NCBI RefSeq assembly: GCF_001999945.1
Contig: NZ_CP019650.1
Span: 2,046,001-2,110,000 of the forward strand
Direction: 5' to 3'
Source: Microbulbifer agarilyticus
GTDB taxonomy: Bacteria; Pseudomonadota; Gammaproteobacteria; Pseudomonadales; Cellvibrionaceae
DNA: 64,000 nt
Shown: positions 1-8,609 of the stretch, piece by piece
Numbering within the stretch: the stretch's first letter is position 1
Layout of the letters: each line of letters begins with the position of its first letter
Translations under genes and position numbers: made by a program
The notes under the pieces: generated by a model
What the model was told of the DNA's origin: nothing
The model's database searches: none
Seen by the model: only the letters and a program-made list of their open reading frames with translations

Positions 1-1980
1 CGGCGCGGTGTCATCGGACTCGCTCTTTTCGTAGGCTTCAAACGTTGCGTAAGGCTCCAGACCTTTGGCCTGGCGACGCTGGTTCTCAATGGCCAGCACA
101 CTCTGGTTGAGGTCTTCGCGCTCCTGAACTCGGGCGCCTTCGTTCAGAGAAACCGCTTTGCGGTTGGCGCGATCCGTCTGGAACTTGAACTGTTTGCGCA
201 GGAACACAAAGTCCGGATCCACCTCGGTGCGCTTGTCATGCTTTTTGATCAGATCCGGCAAGATGTCTTTCAGATTGAAATACTTCGCATGGCGTACAGC
301 GTGAATACGGTCCCAGGGCAGGGCGGTATCGTACGCGCTCTCACCCACGCTTTCGCTGTCGATGAGTTCCGGCATCAGGATGTCCGGGGTTACACCCGCG
401 TGCTGAGTACTGTCACCAGACACACGGTAGAACTTGGACTGGGTAATCTTCAGCTGACCTTCTTTCAGTGGCGCCATGGTCTGCACGGTGCCTTTACCGA
501 AAGACTGGTTGCCCACGACCAAGCCACGGTTGTAGTCCTGTATCGCTCCGGCAAAAATTTCTGATGCTGATGCAGACAGGCGGTTGATCAGTACCACCAA
601 TGGGCCGCGATACATGGCGCGGGAGCGCGAGCGGTTGTGGCGAGAGATCTGCTCGTTTGCGTGGCGAATCTGCACCACCGGGCCCTGATCGATAAACAGG
701 TCGGTGAGCATGGTCGCTTCCTGCAGGGAGCCACCGCCGTTGTTACGCAGGTCCAGAATAATGCCGTCCACACCTTCCTTCTGCAGCTCGTCCAGCAGGC
801 GCGCTACGTCGCGAGTGGTGCTTTTGTAGTTGGGGTCGCGGCGGCGGTAGGCCTCGAAATCGATATAGAAGGTGGGCAGGTTGATTACACCTACTTTGAA
901 GTTTTGGTCACCATCGGAGAATTCGAAGGTCGCTTTCTTCGCGGCCTGATCTTCGAGTTTTACCTTGCTGCGCTTGATGGTAATGGTGCGGTGGGTACCG
1001 TCACCGCCCGTGGGAATGGTTTCCAGGCGCACGTAGGTGCCGGCCGAGCCCCGAATCAGGTCCACGACATCGTCCAGGCGCCAGCCTACAACATCGACCA
1101 TCTCGCCTTTCTGATCCTGGCCAACCGCCACGATCTTGTCGTTGGGTTTGATCTTACCGGTACGGTCCGCTGGGCCGCCTGCTACCAGGCGCGCTACCTT
1201 GGTGTACTCGTCTTCCATCTGCAACACGGCACCGATGCCTTCGAGAGACAGAGACATGCTCATGTTGAAGTTTTCCAGCGAGCGCGGAGACAGATAGTTG
1301 CTGTGCGGGTCGTACAGACGGGTGAGTGAGTTCATGTACAGCTCAAACACGTCGTCGGAATTCTGCTGGTCGAGACGCTTCAGCTGGCCTTTGTAACGGC
1401 GCTTCAGCAGGTCGGCAATCTCATCATCGTCTTTTTCAGTCAGGCGCAGATTTAGCACGCTGCTTTTCAAACGCTTGCGCCACAAGTCGTCAGCGGCGCT
1501 GATGGACTGGGGCCATTCGCTCTTTTCGCGGTCCAGCTCCAGAGATTCCTCTTTGGTGAAATCAAAATCCGGCAGGCCATTTTCCAGTTGAGACACGATG
1601 TTGTTCAGACGGTCGGTCATGCGCAGGTGATAGCGGTTGTAAATATCAAAACCGCGATCCACATTGCCTGCGCGCAGGTCGTCATCCAGCTGGGTGCGCC
1701 ACTGGCGGAATTCATTGATGTCGGAGGCGAGGAAATAGCTCTTGGTGGGGTCGAGGCCATTAATGTACTCGTCCCACAGGCCCGCGGACATCTCATTGCC
1801 GACTTTGAGCTTGTTGTAGTGCAGCATTTCGAGTTTGCTGACGATCTCTTTTGCCGTGCCGCCCTGGTCTTCATGGGGCTTCAGGTCTTTTGGATCTGCC
1901 GCCAAGGTCATTGGCGAAAGGAGAACCAGGAGTGATACGGACAGGCCGGAAATCAGATTAGCGAATCGATTGCTATGCAT
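1..1980 (-). CDS. prc: Tail-specific carboxy-terminal protease Prc/Tsp (3' end cut by window edge)
   Basis: Periplasmic serine protease of the C-terminal processing peptidase family (S41), which trims or degrades proteins with nonpolar C-termini. 660 codons are visible before the window ends, close to the family's usual 680-700. The product starts with a signal peptide (MHSNRF..., cleavage near the A-A-D at about residue 27). A PDZ domain follows around residues 245-320, and then the Ser/Lys dyad: Ser within the SASAS motif near residue 470 and Lys in FGKGTV near residue 495. The ATG at 1980 is preceded by only a weak AAAGAGA-type ribosome site. It is transcribed away from modC with no operon partner visible. 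Family identity is clear; the extreme C-terminus is outside the window. Confidence 0.95.
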   Translation of the reverse strand, partial: MHSNRFANLISGLSVSLLVLLSPMTLAADPKDLKPHEDQGGTAKEIVSKLEMLHYNKLKVGNEMSAGLWDEYINGLDPTKSYFLASDINEFRQWRTQLDDDLRAGNVDRGFDIYNRYHLRMTDRLNNIVSQLENGLPDFDFTKEESLELDREKSEWPQSISAADDLWRKRLKSSVLNLRLTEKDDDEIADLLKRRYKGQLKRLDQQNSDDVFELYMNSLTRLYDPHSNYLSPRSLENFNMSMSLSLEGIGAVLQMEDEYTKVARLVAGGPADRTGKIKPNDKIVAVGQDQKGEMVDVVGWRLDDVVDLIRGSAGTYVRLETIPTGGDGTHRTITIKRSKVKLEDQAAKKATFEFSDGDQNFKVGVINLPTFYIDFEAYRRRDPNYKSTTRDVARLLDELQKEGVDGIILDLRNNGGGSLQEATMLTDLFIDQGPVVQIRHANEQISRHNRSRSRAMYRGPLVVLINRLSASASEIFAGAIQDYNRGLVVGNQSFGKGTVQTMAPLKEGQLKITQSKFYRVSGDSTQHAGVTPDILMPELIDSESVGESAYDTALPWDRIHAVRHAKYFNLKDILPDLIKKHDKRTEVDPDFVFLRKQFKFQTDRANRKAVSLNEGARVQEREDLNQSVLAIENQRRQAKGLEPYATFEAYEKSESDDTAP

Positions 1981-2356
1981 AAGGAGTCTCTTTATACGTC
2001 CTACTTCAAGGCGCCCCACTGTCTAGTTGGAGCCGGAAGAGGGCTTCCGGAGCAGTGGCGACTTATAGCTTAGGACAAGTATAAAGGCTGAAAGCTCCGA
2101 AAGGCATGAAATGCTTCTTCAAGAAGGCGAATGGTTTCCTGTTTGGGGCGAATGGTGAAATGAATTGGCCGCCACTAGCCAATAGATGATACACAATTGC
2201 TCACTTTCCCGGCACTCGGGTACTCGTTCCGGTGGTAATCGGTGATTATCCGGCCTGAAATGGCTACCGTGGCGGCACATATCAGCACTTCGGTATGGGA
2301 GATTGGCCCTCACCCCGGCACGTGTTCCCGGCGATAACTTGGACCGCTCAGTCGCG
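1981..2356. other. 376-bp intergenic region between prc and modC
   Basis: No convincing gene. A 94-codon minus-strand frame here overlaps the end of modC in another frame and has no recognisable protein features. The region should hold the prc promoter and the end of the mod transcript. I could not pick out a clear intrinsic terminator. Confidence 0.5.
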
Positions 2357-3547
2357 CTAGCGCACAATCGCCACCGATTTAATCTGTGCCCACACCTCTT
2401 CACCGGCCGCCAAGCCTAGTGCATCCTGCGAGCGTCGCGTGACCCTCGCGGTAATGAACCCTTGGTTGTCGGATATGGGTGTGGCACGTGGGGTCATACG
2501 TACCAGCACCATGGCTGGATCTTTGTCGGCTGTGATATCGACCACCCGCATTGGCAGCCGGTTGAGGATGCTCGAGTCTGTGTCTTCGGTACGGGTGAGG
2601 CTGACGTCCCGCGCCAAAACTCTTATCCGGATACGTTCACCCGGGGCCTCGCCGCTATCCCGTAACCACAGGTCGCCGCCGTCAAAGCGTGCACGTAACA
2701 AGTTCCATTGGGTATCTCGTTCGATTACATCCGCCTCCAGTAACACACCCAGGTCATCTCCCAGTTGCACCGGAAAATCTGTGCGTGAAAGCAATGCGGG
2801 GGCCGCACCAGCTTGCTGAATACGGCCGTCTTCCATCAACAACAAATAATCGGCAAGGCGTGCAATCTCCTCGACGGAATGGCTGACGTACAGAATAGGA
2901 ATATCGAACGACTGATGGAGCCTTTCCAGATAGGGGAGAATGTCGCGCTTGCGCGCGAGATCTAACGCCGCCAGTGGCTCGTCCATTAACAAGAGTTGCG
3001 GTTTAACCAGTAGCGCACGTGCAATGGCGACGCGCTGCTGTTCGCCACCGGAGAGCGATTCCGGGCGGGCGTCGAGCAGGCCGCTCAAATCCATCAACTG
3101 GATGATCTCGTCATAGTCTTCTGCGCGAACCGGTTGTGTTGCCCGCTTGCGCGCAAATGCGAGATTTCCCTCGGCAGTCAGGTGCGGAAACAGACTCGGC
3201 TGCTGGAATACATAACCAATTGGGCGTTTGTGTACCGGCAGGGTTATTGCGCCAGTGTCGGCGGATTGCCAAGTCTCTCCATTTACCCGGAGGTGGCTCT
3301 GCGTACAGGGCTGTAAGCCGGCGATGCAGCGCAACAGGGTGGTTTTTCCGGAGCCAGAAGGGCCGAAAATACCGGTGACACCACTACCGGGTATGGAAAA
3401 ATCCACATCCAGAAGAAAATCGGCTTGTCGTCGGCCACGGGTGAACGGCAGATAAAACCGACCGTCGATGGTATTGGTCGCCGCAGGCGCACTGGCCAAA
3501 TTGTTTATTTGGTTTCCGGTAGAGCTTTTGATCGAGCTATGGGCCAT
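2357..3547 (-). CDS. modC: Molybdate ABC transporter ATP-binding protein ModC
   Basis: Cytoplasmic ATPase subunit of the molybdate importer (about 396 aa, slightly longer than the roughly 350-360 of E. coli ModC). All ABC motifs are present: Walker [10 protein letters not shown], signature [10 protein letters not shown], Walker B LLLMDEP and the H-loop His in YVSHS. The C-terminal third (VMVRM...VWAQIKS region) fits the TOBE/MOP molybdate-sensing domain. The frame is open further upstream, but that part only shadows modB. The ATG at 3547 has a GGAGG ribosome site 7-8 bases upstream and overlaps the modB stop by 11 bases. It is the last gene of a coupled modABC operon. Confidence 0.95.
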   Translation of the reverse strand: MAHSSIKSSTGNQINNLASAPAATNTIDGRFYLPFTRGRRQADFLLDVDFSIPGSGVTGIFGPSGSGKTTLLRCIAGLQPCTQSHLRVNGETWQSADTGAITLPVHKRPIGYVFQQPSLFPHLTAEGNLAFARKRATQPVRAEDYDEIIQLMDLSGLLDARPESLSGGEQQRVAIARALLVKPQLLLMDEPLAALDLARKRDILPYLERLHQSFDIPILYVSHSVEEIARLADYLLLMEDGRIQQAGAAPALLSRTDFPVQLGDDLGVLLEADVIERDTQWNLLRARFDGGDLWLRDSGEAPGERIRIRVLARDVSLTRTEDTDSSILNRLPMRVVDITADKDPAMVLVRMTPRATPISDNQGFITARVTRRSQDALGLAAGEEVWAQIKSVAIVR

Positions 3548-4229
3548 AGCGCCATCCTCCGGCAGTTTTGCGTCGCTGCAAGACGTACAGGGCCAGTAGC
3601 ACGGAAAACGAAAAGATGAGCATGGCCGCAGAAAGCCAGTGGGCCTGGGTGTATTCGAGAGCCTCAACGTGGTCGTAAATCTGGATGGAAACCACCTTGG
3701 TGACCCCGGGGATGTTGCCACCAATCATCAGGATTACACCAAACTCGCCCACTGTATGGGCAAACCCCAGCACCGCGGCCGTGATCAGGCCGGGCTTGGC
3801 CAGCGGCAGCGTGACGTGCCAAAAGCTATCCCACGGGCCTGCGCGCAAAGTAGCGGCTACCTCGGCCGGGCGCTGTCCCTGAGCTTCAATCGCGTTTTGG
3901 ATCGGTTGCACCACAAACGGTAGCGAATACAGCAATGAAGCAATGACCAGCCCGGGAAAGGTGAACGGCAGCGTCCCAAGCCCCAAGGATTCAGTGAGTT
4001 TTCCCAGCGGGCCCTGCGGGCCCATAAAGATGAGCAAATAAAACCCGAGCACTGTTGGTGGAAGCACCAGGGGCAGGGTGACAAGCGCACTCACCGGACC
4101 TTTCCACCAAGACCGTGTTTTTGCCAGCCAATAGGCCAGCGGTGTGCCGAGGATCATCAACAACAGTGTCACCGTTGTTGCGAGCTTTAGTGTCAACCAA
4201 ATTGCCGCGAGATCATTATCACTTAGCAT
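3537..4229 (-). CDS. modB: Molybdate ABC transporter permease ModB
   Basis: Inner-membrane permease of the molybdate importer, about 230 aa as usual for ModB. The hydrophobic segments ([34 protein letters not shown] and a C-terminal [12 protein letters not shown]) and the EAA-loop region ([18 protein letters not shown]) that docks onto ModC are visible. A longer frame starts 24 codons upstream. The ATG at 4229 has AAGGAGG ideally placed before it and overlaps the modA stop by 11 bases, so it is the better start. The 11-base overlap at both junctions of the operon suggests translational coupling. Confidence 0.95.
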   Translation of the reverse strand: MLSDNDLAAIWLTLKLATTVTLLLMILGTPLAYWLAKTRSWWKGPVSALVTLPLVLPPTVLGFYLLIFMGPQGPLGKLTESLGLGTLPFTFPGLVIASLLYSLPFVVQPIQNAIEAQGQRPAEVAATLRAGPWDSFWHVTLPLAKPGLITAAVLGFAHTVGEFGVILMIGGNIPGVTKVVSIQIYDHVEALEYTQAHWLSAAMLIFSFSVLLALYVLQRRKTAGGWRYGP

Positions 4230-5076
4230 CGCGCACCTCCTTAGTGGAGGTGGTGGGAGGTTCGGGGTTGGCTGCGTTTGTAAGATAGCCGTATGACTCA
4301 ATGATTGAGCGAGCTTTCGGGCTGCGGAGAAATGCCCAGAATGCCTTGGTCGCAGCTACTCGCTCGGGTGGGCCTGCACTTATATTTCTGAGTATCACGG
4401 CGTCTTGGCGGATCGGTCGGTACAGCGCCTGCGGTACCAGCCAGGATGAGCCTCCGGTGATTTTGCCATCCCGGTAGACTTGGGAAAGGGCAATCAAACC
4501 CAACTGCGCGTTGCCACTCGCCACGAACTGGAACGCTTGGGCAATATTTTCTCCGAGCACACGGCGGCCACGGGTGGTCTGTTCAAACTCTAGCGCGGTC
4601 AAGGTTTCCATCGCGGCAACCCCATAGGGAGCAAGCTTCGGATTGGCGATTGCGAGCTTGCGAAAGCGATCACCGGCCAGCACAGCTGGACCTTCGTCAA
4701 TCAGTGCACTATCTGCAGACCACAGAGCCAGTTGACCCAGGGCATAAGTAAGACGGCTATTGCTAACGGCAAGGTCGCGCGCGATCAAACGATTGACCTT
4801 GTCCTGGTCTGCAGAGAAAAAAGCGTCGAAGGGGGCACCGTGGTATACCTGCGCATACAGCTTTCCGGAGGAGCCAAACGCGAGGCGCAACCGATGTTCG
4901 CCGGATACCCGCTCAAAGGCGGCCGCAATGTCTCGCATGGGGGCCGCAAAGTTGGAGGCTACGGCAATCGTGATCTCGCCAGCAGCGCTGAAACATGAAT
5001 AGAAGGCGGCCAGCACGCCGCAAAGCGCTCGCAGCAAGCGACGAAAAGAAGGGGGGAGGGCTGGCGTTCCCTGCAC
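4219..5076 (-). CDS. modA: Molybdate-binding periplasmic protein ModA
   Basis: Substrate-binding component of the molybdate importer, 285 aa including a signal peptide (hydrophobic [17 protein letters not shown], cleavage near residue 32). Oxyanion-binding signatures are visible: the SNFAAP stretch near residue 41, [10 protein letters not shown] near residue 68 and [13 protein letters not shown]. It is first in a modABC operon with tight overlaps. I see no modE regulator beside it, and the roughly 200 bases upstream lead straight to the divergent sigma-factor gene. Assignment as molybdate (rather than tungstate) binding rests on family resemblance and operon context. Confidence 0.93.
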   Translation of the reverse strand: MQGTPALPPSFRRLLRALCGVLAAFYSCFSAAGEITIAVASNFAAPMRDIAAAFERVSGEHRLRLAFGSSGKLYAQVYHGAPFDAFFSADQDKVNRLIARDLAVSNSRLTYALGQLALWSADSALIDEGPAVLAGDRFRKLAIANPKLAPYGVAAMETLTALEFEQTTRGRRVLGENIAQAFQFVASGNAQLGLIALSQVYRDGKITGGSSWLVPQALYRPIRQDAVILRNISAGPPERVAATKAFWAFLRSPKARSIIESYGYLTNAANPEPPTTSTKEVRDAK

Positions 5077-5282
5077 GAAATGACTCCTGGATACCGGTTC
5101 CGGGCACGTGGCGCGGTATGACCGCGGTATAGTTGTTCATCTGACCAGGCATTTCAAGGTCGGTCGAACGTCAGGGTGGTTGAATTGTACTGACCCGCAT
5201 CGGCCTAAAGTGTAAGAATACGCCCAGTTAACCGACAAACCATTATGGCGCCCAAACCGCCATCAGTACTGAGAGTGAGTAC

Positions 5283-5936
5283 ATGACTGAAAGTGTCCCC
5301 GTTGGCCGGGATGGCATTGAAGCTGGTCGAGCACCACACGCCCAGACGCTCCAGGACGCGCAGTTTTTGACCGAATTGCGGCAACAGATGCTCAAATTCG
5401 CGCGTCTGCAGCTGCGCGACGACGACCAGGCGGAAGACGCCGTACAGGAAGCTTTGGCAGGTGCACTCAAGAACGAGGACTCCTTTAAGCGCCAGGCCGC
5501 ACTGCGCACCTGGGTATTTTCGATCTTGAAGTACAAAATCGCAGATATTCTGCGGTATCGCCAACGGGTGATCGCCACCAGTGAGCTGGGGGATGACGAG
5601 CACCGCGAGAAGGCGCTTATGGATGGGCTTTTTGATAGCGGTGGCCACTGGCACAAAGCGGAGCGCCCGAGCAGTTGGAGCGGCCCGCAAGGTGGTGTCC
5701 ACAGTGATCATTTTTGGCGGGTGTTTGATGCCTGCCTGAATGGGTTGCCTGAGAGGCAGGCAAGGGTATTTATGATGCGTGAGTTTATTGAACTCGAATC
5801 CGAAGAGATCTGTGAGCAGCTCACCCTGAGCACTAGCAATCTTCATGTCACCCTGTATCGAGCCAGACTGCGCTTGCGGGCATGTCTGGAAAATGGATGG
5901 TTCGATCCGGCTACCTCGGAGGCAGCAACACCATGA
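5283..5936 (+). CDS. ECF-family RNA polymerase sigma factor
   Basis: A sigma-70 family factor of the extracytoplasmic-function type, 217 aa. Region 2 is recognisable around residues 38-90 (LQLRDDDQAEDAVQEAL, then LRTWVFSILKYKIADILR), and region 4 at residues 155-205 (LPERQARVFMMREF...SNLHVTLYRARLRL). The linker between them is long and holds an unusual Gly/Trp/His-rich stretch (FDSGGHWHKAERPSSW). The start ATG follows a GAGAGTGAG ribosome site. The stop overlaps the next gene as ATGA, which pairs it with a zinc-finger protein likely to act as its anti-sigma or redox switch. The target regulon cannot be told from the sequence. Confidence 0.9.
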   Translation: MTESVPVGRDGIEAGRAPHAQTLQDAQFLTELRQQMLKFARLQLRDDDQAEDAVQEALAGALKNEDSFKRQAALRTWVFSILKYKIADILRYRQRVIATSELGDDEHREKALMDGLFDSGGHWHKAERPSSWSGPQGGVHSDHFWRVFDACLNGLPERQARVFMMREFIELESEEICEQLTLSTSNLHVTLYRARLRLRACLENGWFDPATSEAATP

Positions 5937-6151
5937 TGGACTGCAAACAGGCAACGCGCCTCTTGTCGGAGCAGCAGGAGCGCAACCTCAGCCGCCGGGA
6001 AAAGCTCGCGCTTAAGTTTCACGTATTTATGTGCAAGGCATGCCGTAATTTCGGGCAGCAAATGGGTACCTTGCGTGACCTGGCACGATCATATGCCAAG
6101 GGAGAAGACAATGGGTCAAATCCGAGTAAAGATAAGAATCCAAATGAGTAG
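5933..6151 (+). CDS. Small zinc-finger anti-sigma-like protein
   Basis: A 72-aa soluble protein with a Cys/His pattern typical of zf-HC2 (ZAS-type) anti-sigma domains: MDCKQATRLLSEQQ at the N-terminus, then KFHVFMCKACRNF near residues 28-40 (H-x3-C-x2-C). There is no membrane segment, so if it is an anti-sigma factor it would act in the cytoplasm. The ATG overlaps the sigma-factor stop by four bases, a common arrangement for sigma/anti-sigma pairs. A longer frame begins 17 codons upstream inside the sigma gene and is less likely. Function is inferred from the motif and gene coupling. Confidence 0.8.
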   Translation: MMDCKQATRLLSEQQERNLSRREKLALKFHVFMCKACRNFGQQMGTLRDLARSYAKGEDNGSNPSKDKNPNE

Positions 6152-7025
6152 GTGACGTACCCCAATCGCCTTACGTATCCGTACAAACGCTATTGAGCCG
6201 ATCCAACTAATGCGGAAGTAGACATTCCCTTTCCTTCGTTCGAGCCGACTATTTGTGGCTTCTTATTCTACAGGCCACCAACCCAGCATTGCATTTTGTA
6301 TCTATTAATTCCCATCTGCTACCCGTACGCCCACGCAGAATTCTTATCTGAGTGTTCAATAAAGCCTACCCAGAACTCTTATCTGCAAGCAAACCAGCAT
6401 GCAACTGCGTGTTTTCTAATCAACATCTACTAAAAACAGCAGCCTATGGCTTGTGTTCACAGATTGAAGTACGCTAACCAATTGATTTATATAGATATGT
6501 ATAACAAGAAAAGAGCCATTTCAGAAATTGAAACAATAGCCCCGGGCTTCTTTTGATATTTTTGCTCAACGCGTCTAACTCGCTAAGCAATTGATTTTTT
6601 GGGGGTTATTTGGCGTGGCGTTTAATGGCTCCCGGGAACAATAGCCATTTACAACAATGGACCGGGGCTTATGAATAAAACTGTTAGATTTGGTCGGGGG
6701 CGGAGTACTTGGCCTTTTAATGATAAAGTATTTTTCGAGCTGTATGTAAATACAGTATGGAAATAATAACTAAACATATACAGTGGTATTTATTCTAAAA
6801 GGAAGATGACGATCAAAAATTTTTCGTGTTACCGTGAAGCGCTGCTTCCGCACGCAAGCACGAGTGGTTGCGGACGTAAGCCTCTCTTCACGGCAAGGAA
6901 TTTTGTCGCATCTACTATCCCTTTCAGTAGAAACTCCACTTTCATACCGTTCGTTAAGTTCTGCTTAAGCAGAGGCAAGTAGGGCCGGAGATGACGATAA
7001 ACGAATACAGTTCGCTCCGGCTAAA
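6152..7025. other. AT-rich gene-free gap upstream of the cassette array
   Basis: About 870 bases without a credible ORF on either strand, markedly more AT-rich than the flanking core genes. Visible structure: a 15-base direct repeat (14/15 match, CAGAAYTCTTATCTG) at 6336 and 6371; a large imperfect palindrome at 6832-6893 (arms CCGTGAAG/CTTCACGG with an inner GCTTCCGCA/TGCGG stem); a GTTAAGT box at 6953; and a GCCGGAG...CTCCGGC inverted repeat at about 6983-7021. In a complete integron the integrase gene and attI site would lie on this side of the array. No integrase coding sequence is present here. Confidence 0.5.
6832..6893. repeat. Imperfect palindrome in the gene-free gap
   Basis: The outer arms CCGTGAAG and CTTCACGG are exact inverse complements and enclose a second stem (GCTTCCGCA against TGCGGACGTAAGC). 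An AAAATT/AATTTT pair flanks the element. It could fold as a 60-base hairpin in single-stranded DNA or RNA. It is not followed by a T-run, so a simple terminator is unlikely. It lacks paired RYYYAAC/GTTRRRY ends, so it is not a normal attC. Confidence 0.5.
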
Positions 7026-7088
7026 ATCTAACAAGTCGCCGAACGATACCCTGCGAAAAGCGCAGGGATCGTTGGCTGATCTTTAAGC
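7026..7088 (+). other. Degenerate short attC-like site upstream of the first cassette
   Basis: Begins with a perfect R'' box (ATCTAAC) and ends with CTTTAAGC, one base away from a GTTRRRY R' box. Between them is a strong imperfect hairpin with a four-A loop (CCCTGCG aaaa CGCAGGG). Its stem carries single unpaired bases, as attC stems do. At 63 bp it is about half the length of the other sites here and shares no arm sequence with them. It could be an old or foreign attC, or an unrelated hairpin. Confidence 0.4.
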
Positions 7089-7104
7089 GGCAGTAAGAGT
7101 CAAT

Positions 7105-7596
7105 ATGATAAGGCAAGCTGAAAAATCGGATGCAGCTAGGATTGCTGAAATCTATAACTACTACGTGATAAATACATACATTACGTTTGAAGTAGATCCA
7201 GTGACAGAAGCGGAAATGTCTCTCCGTATATTGGAGTGCCATGAAAATGGTCTGCCGTGGCTCGTCGCGGAGCATGAAGGCGAAGTAGTCGGTTACTCTT
7301 ACGCAAGTAAATGGAAGGGCCGCTGTGCATATCGACATTCTGTTGAAGCTACCGTATATCTAGATCGAACTTCTCTATCCAAAGGGTGGGGCTCAAGACT
7401 ATATTCAGATCTATTTTCCAAGTTAGCTAAAAATGGAGTACATGCAATAATCTCGGGTATTGCATTACCGAATGATGCCAGTATTGCATTGCATGAAAAA
7501 TTTGGAATGGAGAAAGTGGCTCATTTTAAAGAGGTTGGACGTAAGTTTGATAATTGGGTGGATGTTGGCTACTGGCAGCGCGTGATCCGCGCTTAA
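7105..7596 (+). CDS. GNAT-family N-acetyltransferase (phosphinothricin/arsinothricin-type), cassette gene
   Basis: A 163-aa cytoplasmic acetyl-CoA-dependent N-acetyltransferase. The opening (MIRQAEKSDAARIAEIYNYY), the NTYITFE segment, the VVGYSYAS strand and the C-terminal GFxxVGrKFxxWVDVGYWQ-like end match the phosphinothricin/arsinothricin acetyltransferase subgroup. The family acetylates amino-acid analogue antibiotics, so resistance is plausible, but the substrate is not proven. It is the first cassette of the array. The stop codon TAA (7594-7596) lies inside the R'' box GCTTAAC of the following attC. The ribosome site is weak (AAGAG). Composition is AT-richer than core genes, as usual for cassettes. 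Confidence 0.85.
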   Translation: MIRQAEKSDAARIAEIYNYYVINTYITFEVDPVTEAEMSLRILECHENGLPWLVAEHEGEVVGYSYASKWKGRCAYRHSVEATVYLDRTSLSKGWGSRLYSDLFSKLAKNGVHAIISGIALPNDASIALHEKFGMEKVAHFKEVGRKFDNWVDVGYWQRVIRA

Positions 7597-7710
7597 CAAA
7601 CAGCGGCAGAGCGACAGCCAACGCTACGCACATTTTGTGTTACTCGCTGGCGCTCAAACATTAACACAAAATGTGCTCCGCGCTGGCTCCGCCTGCGCTG
7701 GGCGTTATGC
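7591..7710 (+). other. attC site 1 (120 bp)
   Basis: R'' GCTTAAC and R' GTTATGC bound an imperfect inverted repeat (inner arms GCACATTTTGTGT / ACACAAAATGTGC). It is nearly identical to attC site 2 and clearly different from the later sites. Recombination would cut between G7704 and T7705. Confidence 0.88.
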
Positions 7711-7723
7711 GGCAGTGTAAAAA

Positions 7724-8059
7724 ATGACTAAAGACAAACTAATTATTCTTGGAATCATCTTCGGCTTTGTTTGGTTTTCTGTTTCTAGCTGGTTTCCAAC
7801 CCCTGAAGCTAAAGATGTTGTCCGTTCAGCTATAGGTATTTCGTTATGTGTATGCCTGTACCTAGGTTACGCTTGGTCAAGATGGGTATTGGGTGTTCTC
7901 TCGCTAATCGCTGTCGTATTTGGTGTAATTATCGTAGCTGCTAATTCAGCCAATTTAGGAGGAAATAGTGTTGCAGTACTGGCTTTGATGTTGTGTTTTT
8001 ACGGGTATGCAGCTTTCTATCTGCTCAATCCCAAACTGCTGCAATCCCATTTCAAATAG
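7724..8059 (+). CDS. Small integral membrane protein, cassette gene
   Basis: A 111-aa hydrophobic protein with about four membrane segments: IILGIIFGFVWFSVSSWF, AIGISLCVCLYLGYA, WVLGVLSLIAVVFGVIIVAA and SVAVLALMLCFYGYAAFYLL. A charged MTKDK start suggests an N-in topology. I do not recognise the family. It fills a whole cassette between attC sites 1 and 2, with its ATG 19 bases after the recombination point and no clear ribosome site. It probably depends on an upstream promoter. Confidence 0.7.
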   Translation: MTKDKLIILGIIFGFVWFSVSSWFPTPEAKDVVRSAIGISLCVCLYLGYAWSRWVLGVLSLIAVVFGVIIVAANSANLGGNSVAVLALMLCFYGYAAFYLLNPKLLQSHFK

Positions 8060-8064
8060 TGGCC

Positions 8065-8184
8065 GCATAACAAGCAGCGGCAGAGCGACAGCCAACGCTA
8101 CGCACCTTTCGTGTTACTCGCTGGCGCTCAAACATTAACACAAAATGTGCTCCGCGCTGACTGCGTCTGCGCTGGGCGTTAAGT
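8065..8184 (+). other. attC site 2 (120 bp)
   Basis: R'' GCATAAC (one mismatch) and R' GTTAAGT. Almost the same sequence as site 1 along the whole element, including AGCGGCAGAGCGACAGCCA next to R''. This implies recent common origin of the two neighbouring cassette ends. Confidence 0.88.
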
Positions 8185-8200
8185 GAGTAAAGGAATACCA

Positions 8201-8449
8201 ATGAAGTCATTTTTGTTCAATCTGGTGGGCCTTTTAGGTTCTTGGCACTTTATAGATCTGTCCTCTAGCTATTCACTCAATTCAGTCTTTGCACCAATCA
8301 TCTTTACTGGCTTTCTCATATCTAGCATTCTCTGGTTTATTGTGAAATTTGGTGCCAATCAACGTACCAGTAGCGGCGGGTATTTCGGGGGCGATGGCGG
8401 TTATGGTGGTGGAGGTGACGGCGGAGGTGGGGGCGATGGCGGGTGCTAG
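8201..8449 (+). CDS. Small membrane protein with Gly-rich tail, cassette gene
   Basis: An 82-aa protein with two hydrophobic segments (FLFNLVGLLGSWHFI and FAPIIFTGFLISSILWFIV). A low-complexity tail of Gly and Asp follows (GGYFGGDGGYGGGGDGGG...) and ends in Cys. The ATG at 8201 has AAAGGA seven bases upstream. An in-frame GTG at 8183 inside the attC R' box is a less likely start. The acidic Gly-rich tail resembles those of small secreted or membrane proteins of unknown role (for example TIGR04222-like tails). I do not recognise a specific family. Confidence 0.65.
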   Translation: MKSFLFNLVGLLGSWHFIDLSSSYSLNSVFAPIIFTGFLISSILWFIVKFGANQRTSSGGYFGGDGGYGGGGDGGGGGDGGC

Positions 8450-8454
8450 TCCAC

Positions 8455-8598
8455 ACTTAACAAGCACGGGCAATGAAGCTCCGGCCCTTCGGGCCTCCGC
8501 GGGACGGCTTACCTTATGCACGTTTTGCGCTGTCGCTTCGCTCTCATTTTCGCGCAAAACGCGCATAAAGTAATCCGCCCCTGCCGTGGGCGTTATGT
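8455..8598 (+). other. attC site 3 (144 bp)
   Basis: Perfect R'' ACTTAAC; R' GTTATGT. First of the roughly 144-bp attC family that dominates the rest of the array. A small hairpin CTCCGGCCC...GGGCCTCCG is followed by long arms around a GCGCAAAACGCGC core. Confidence 0.88.
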
Positions 8599-8609
8599 GG
8601 CAAACATAA

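Noticed and set aside
637..1329. 230-aa plus-strand frame opposite prc
   Set aside because: It is antisense to a well-supported protease gene and has no recognisable domain.
2119..2403. 94-aa minus-strand frame after modC
   Set aside because: Overlaps the modC end, has no ribosome site and no protein-like features.
8401..8446. Short G-rich repeated segment considered as a CRISPR or tandem-repeat array
   Set aside because: It encodes the Gly/Asp-rich tail of the small cassette protein. There are no regular spacers.
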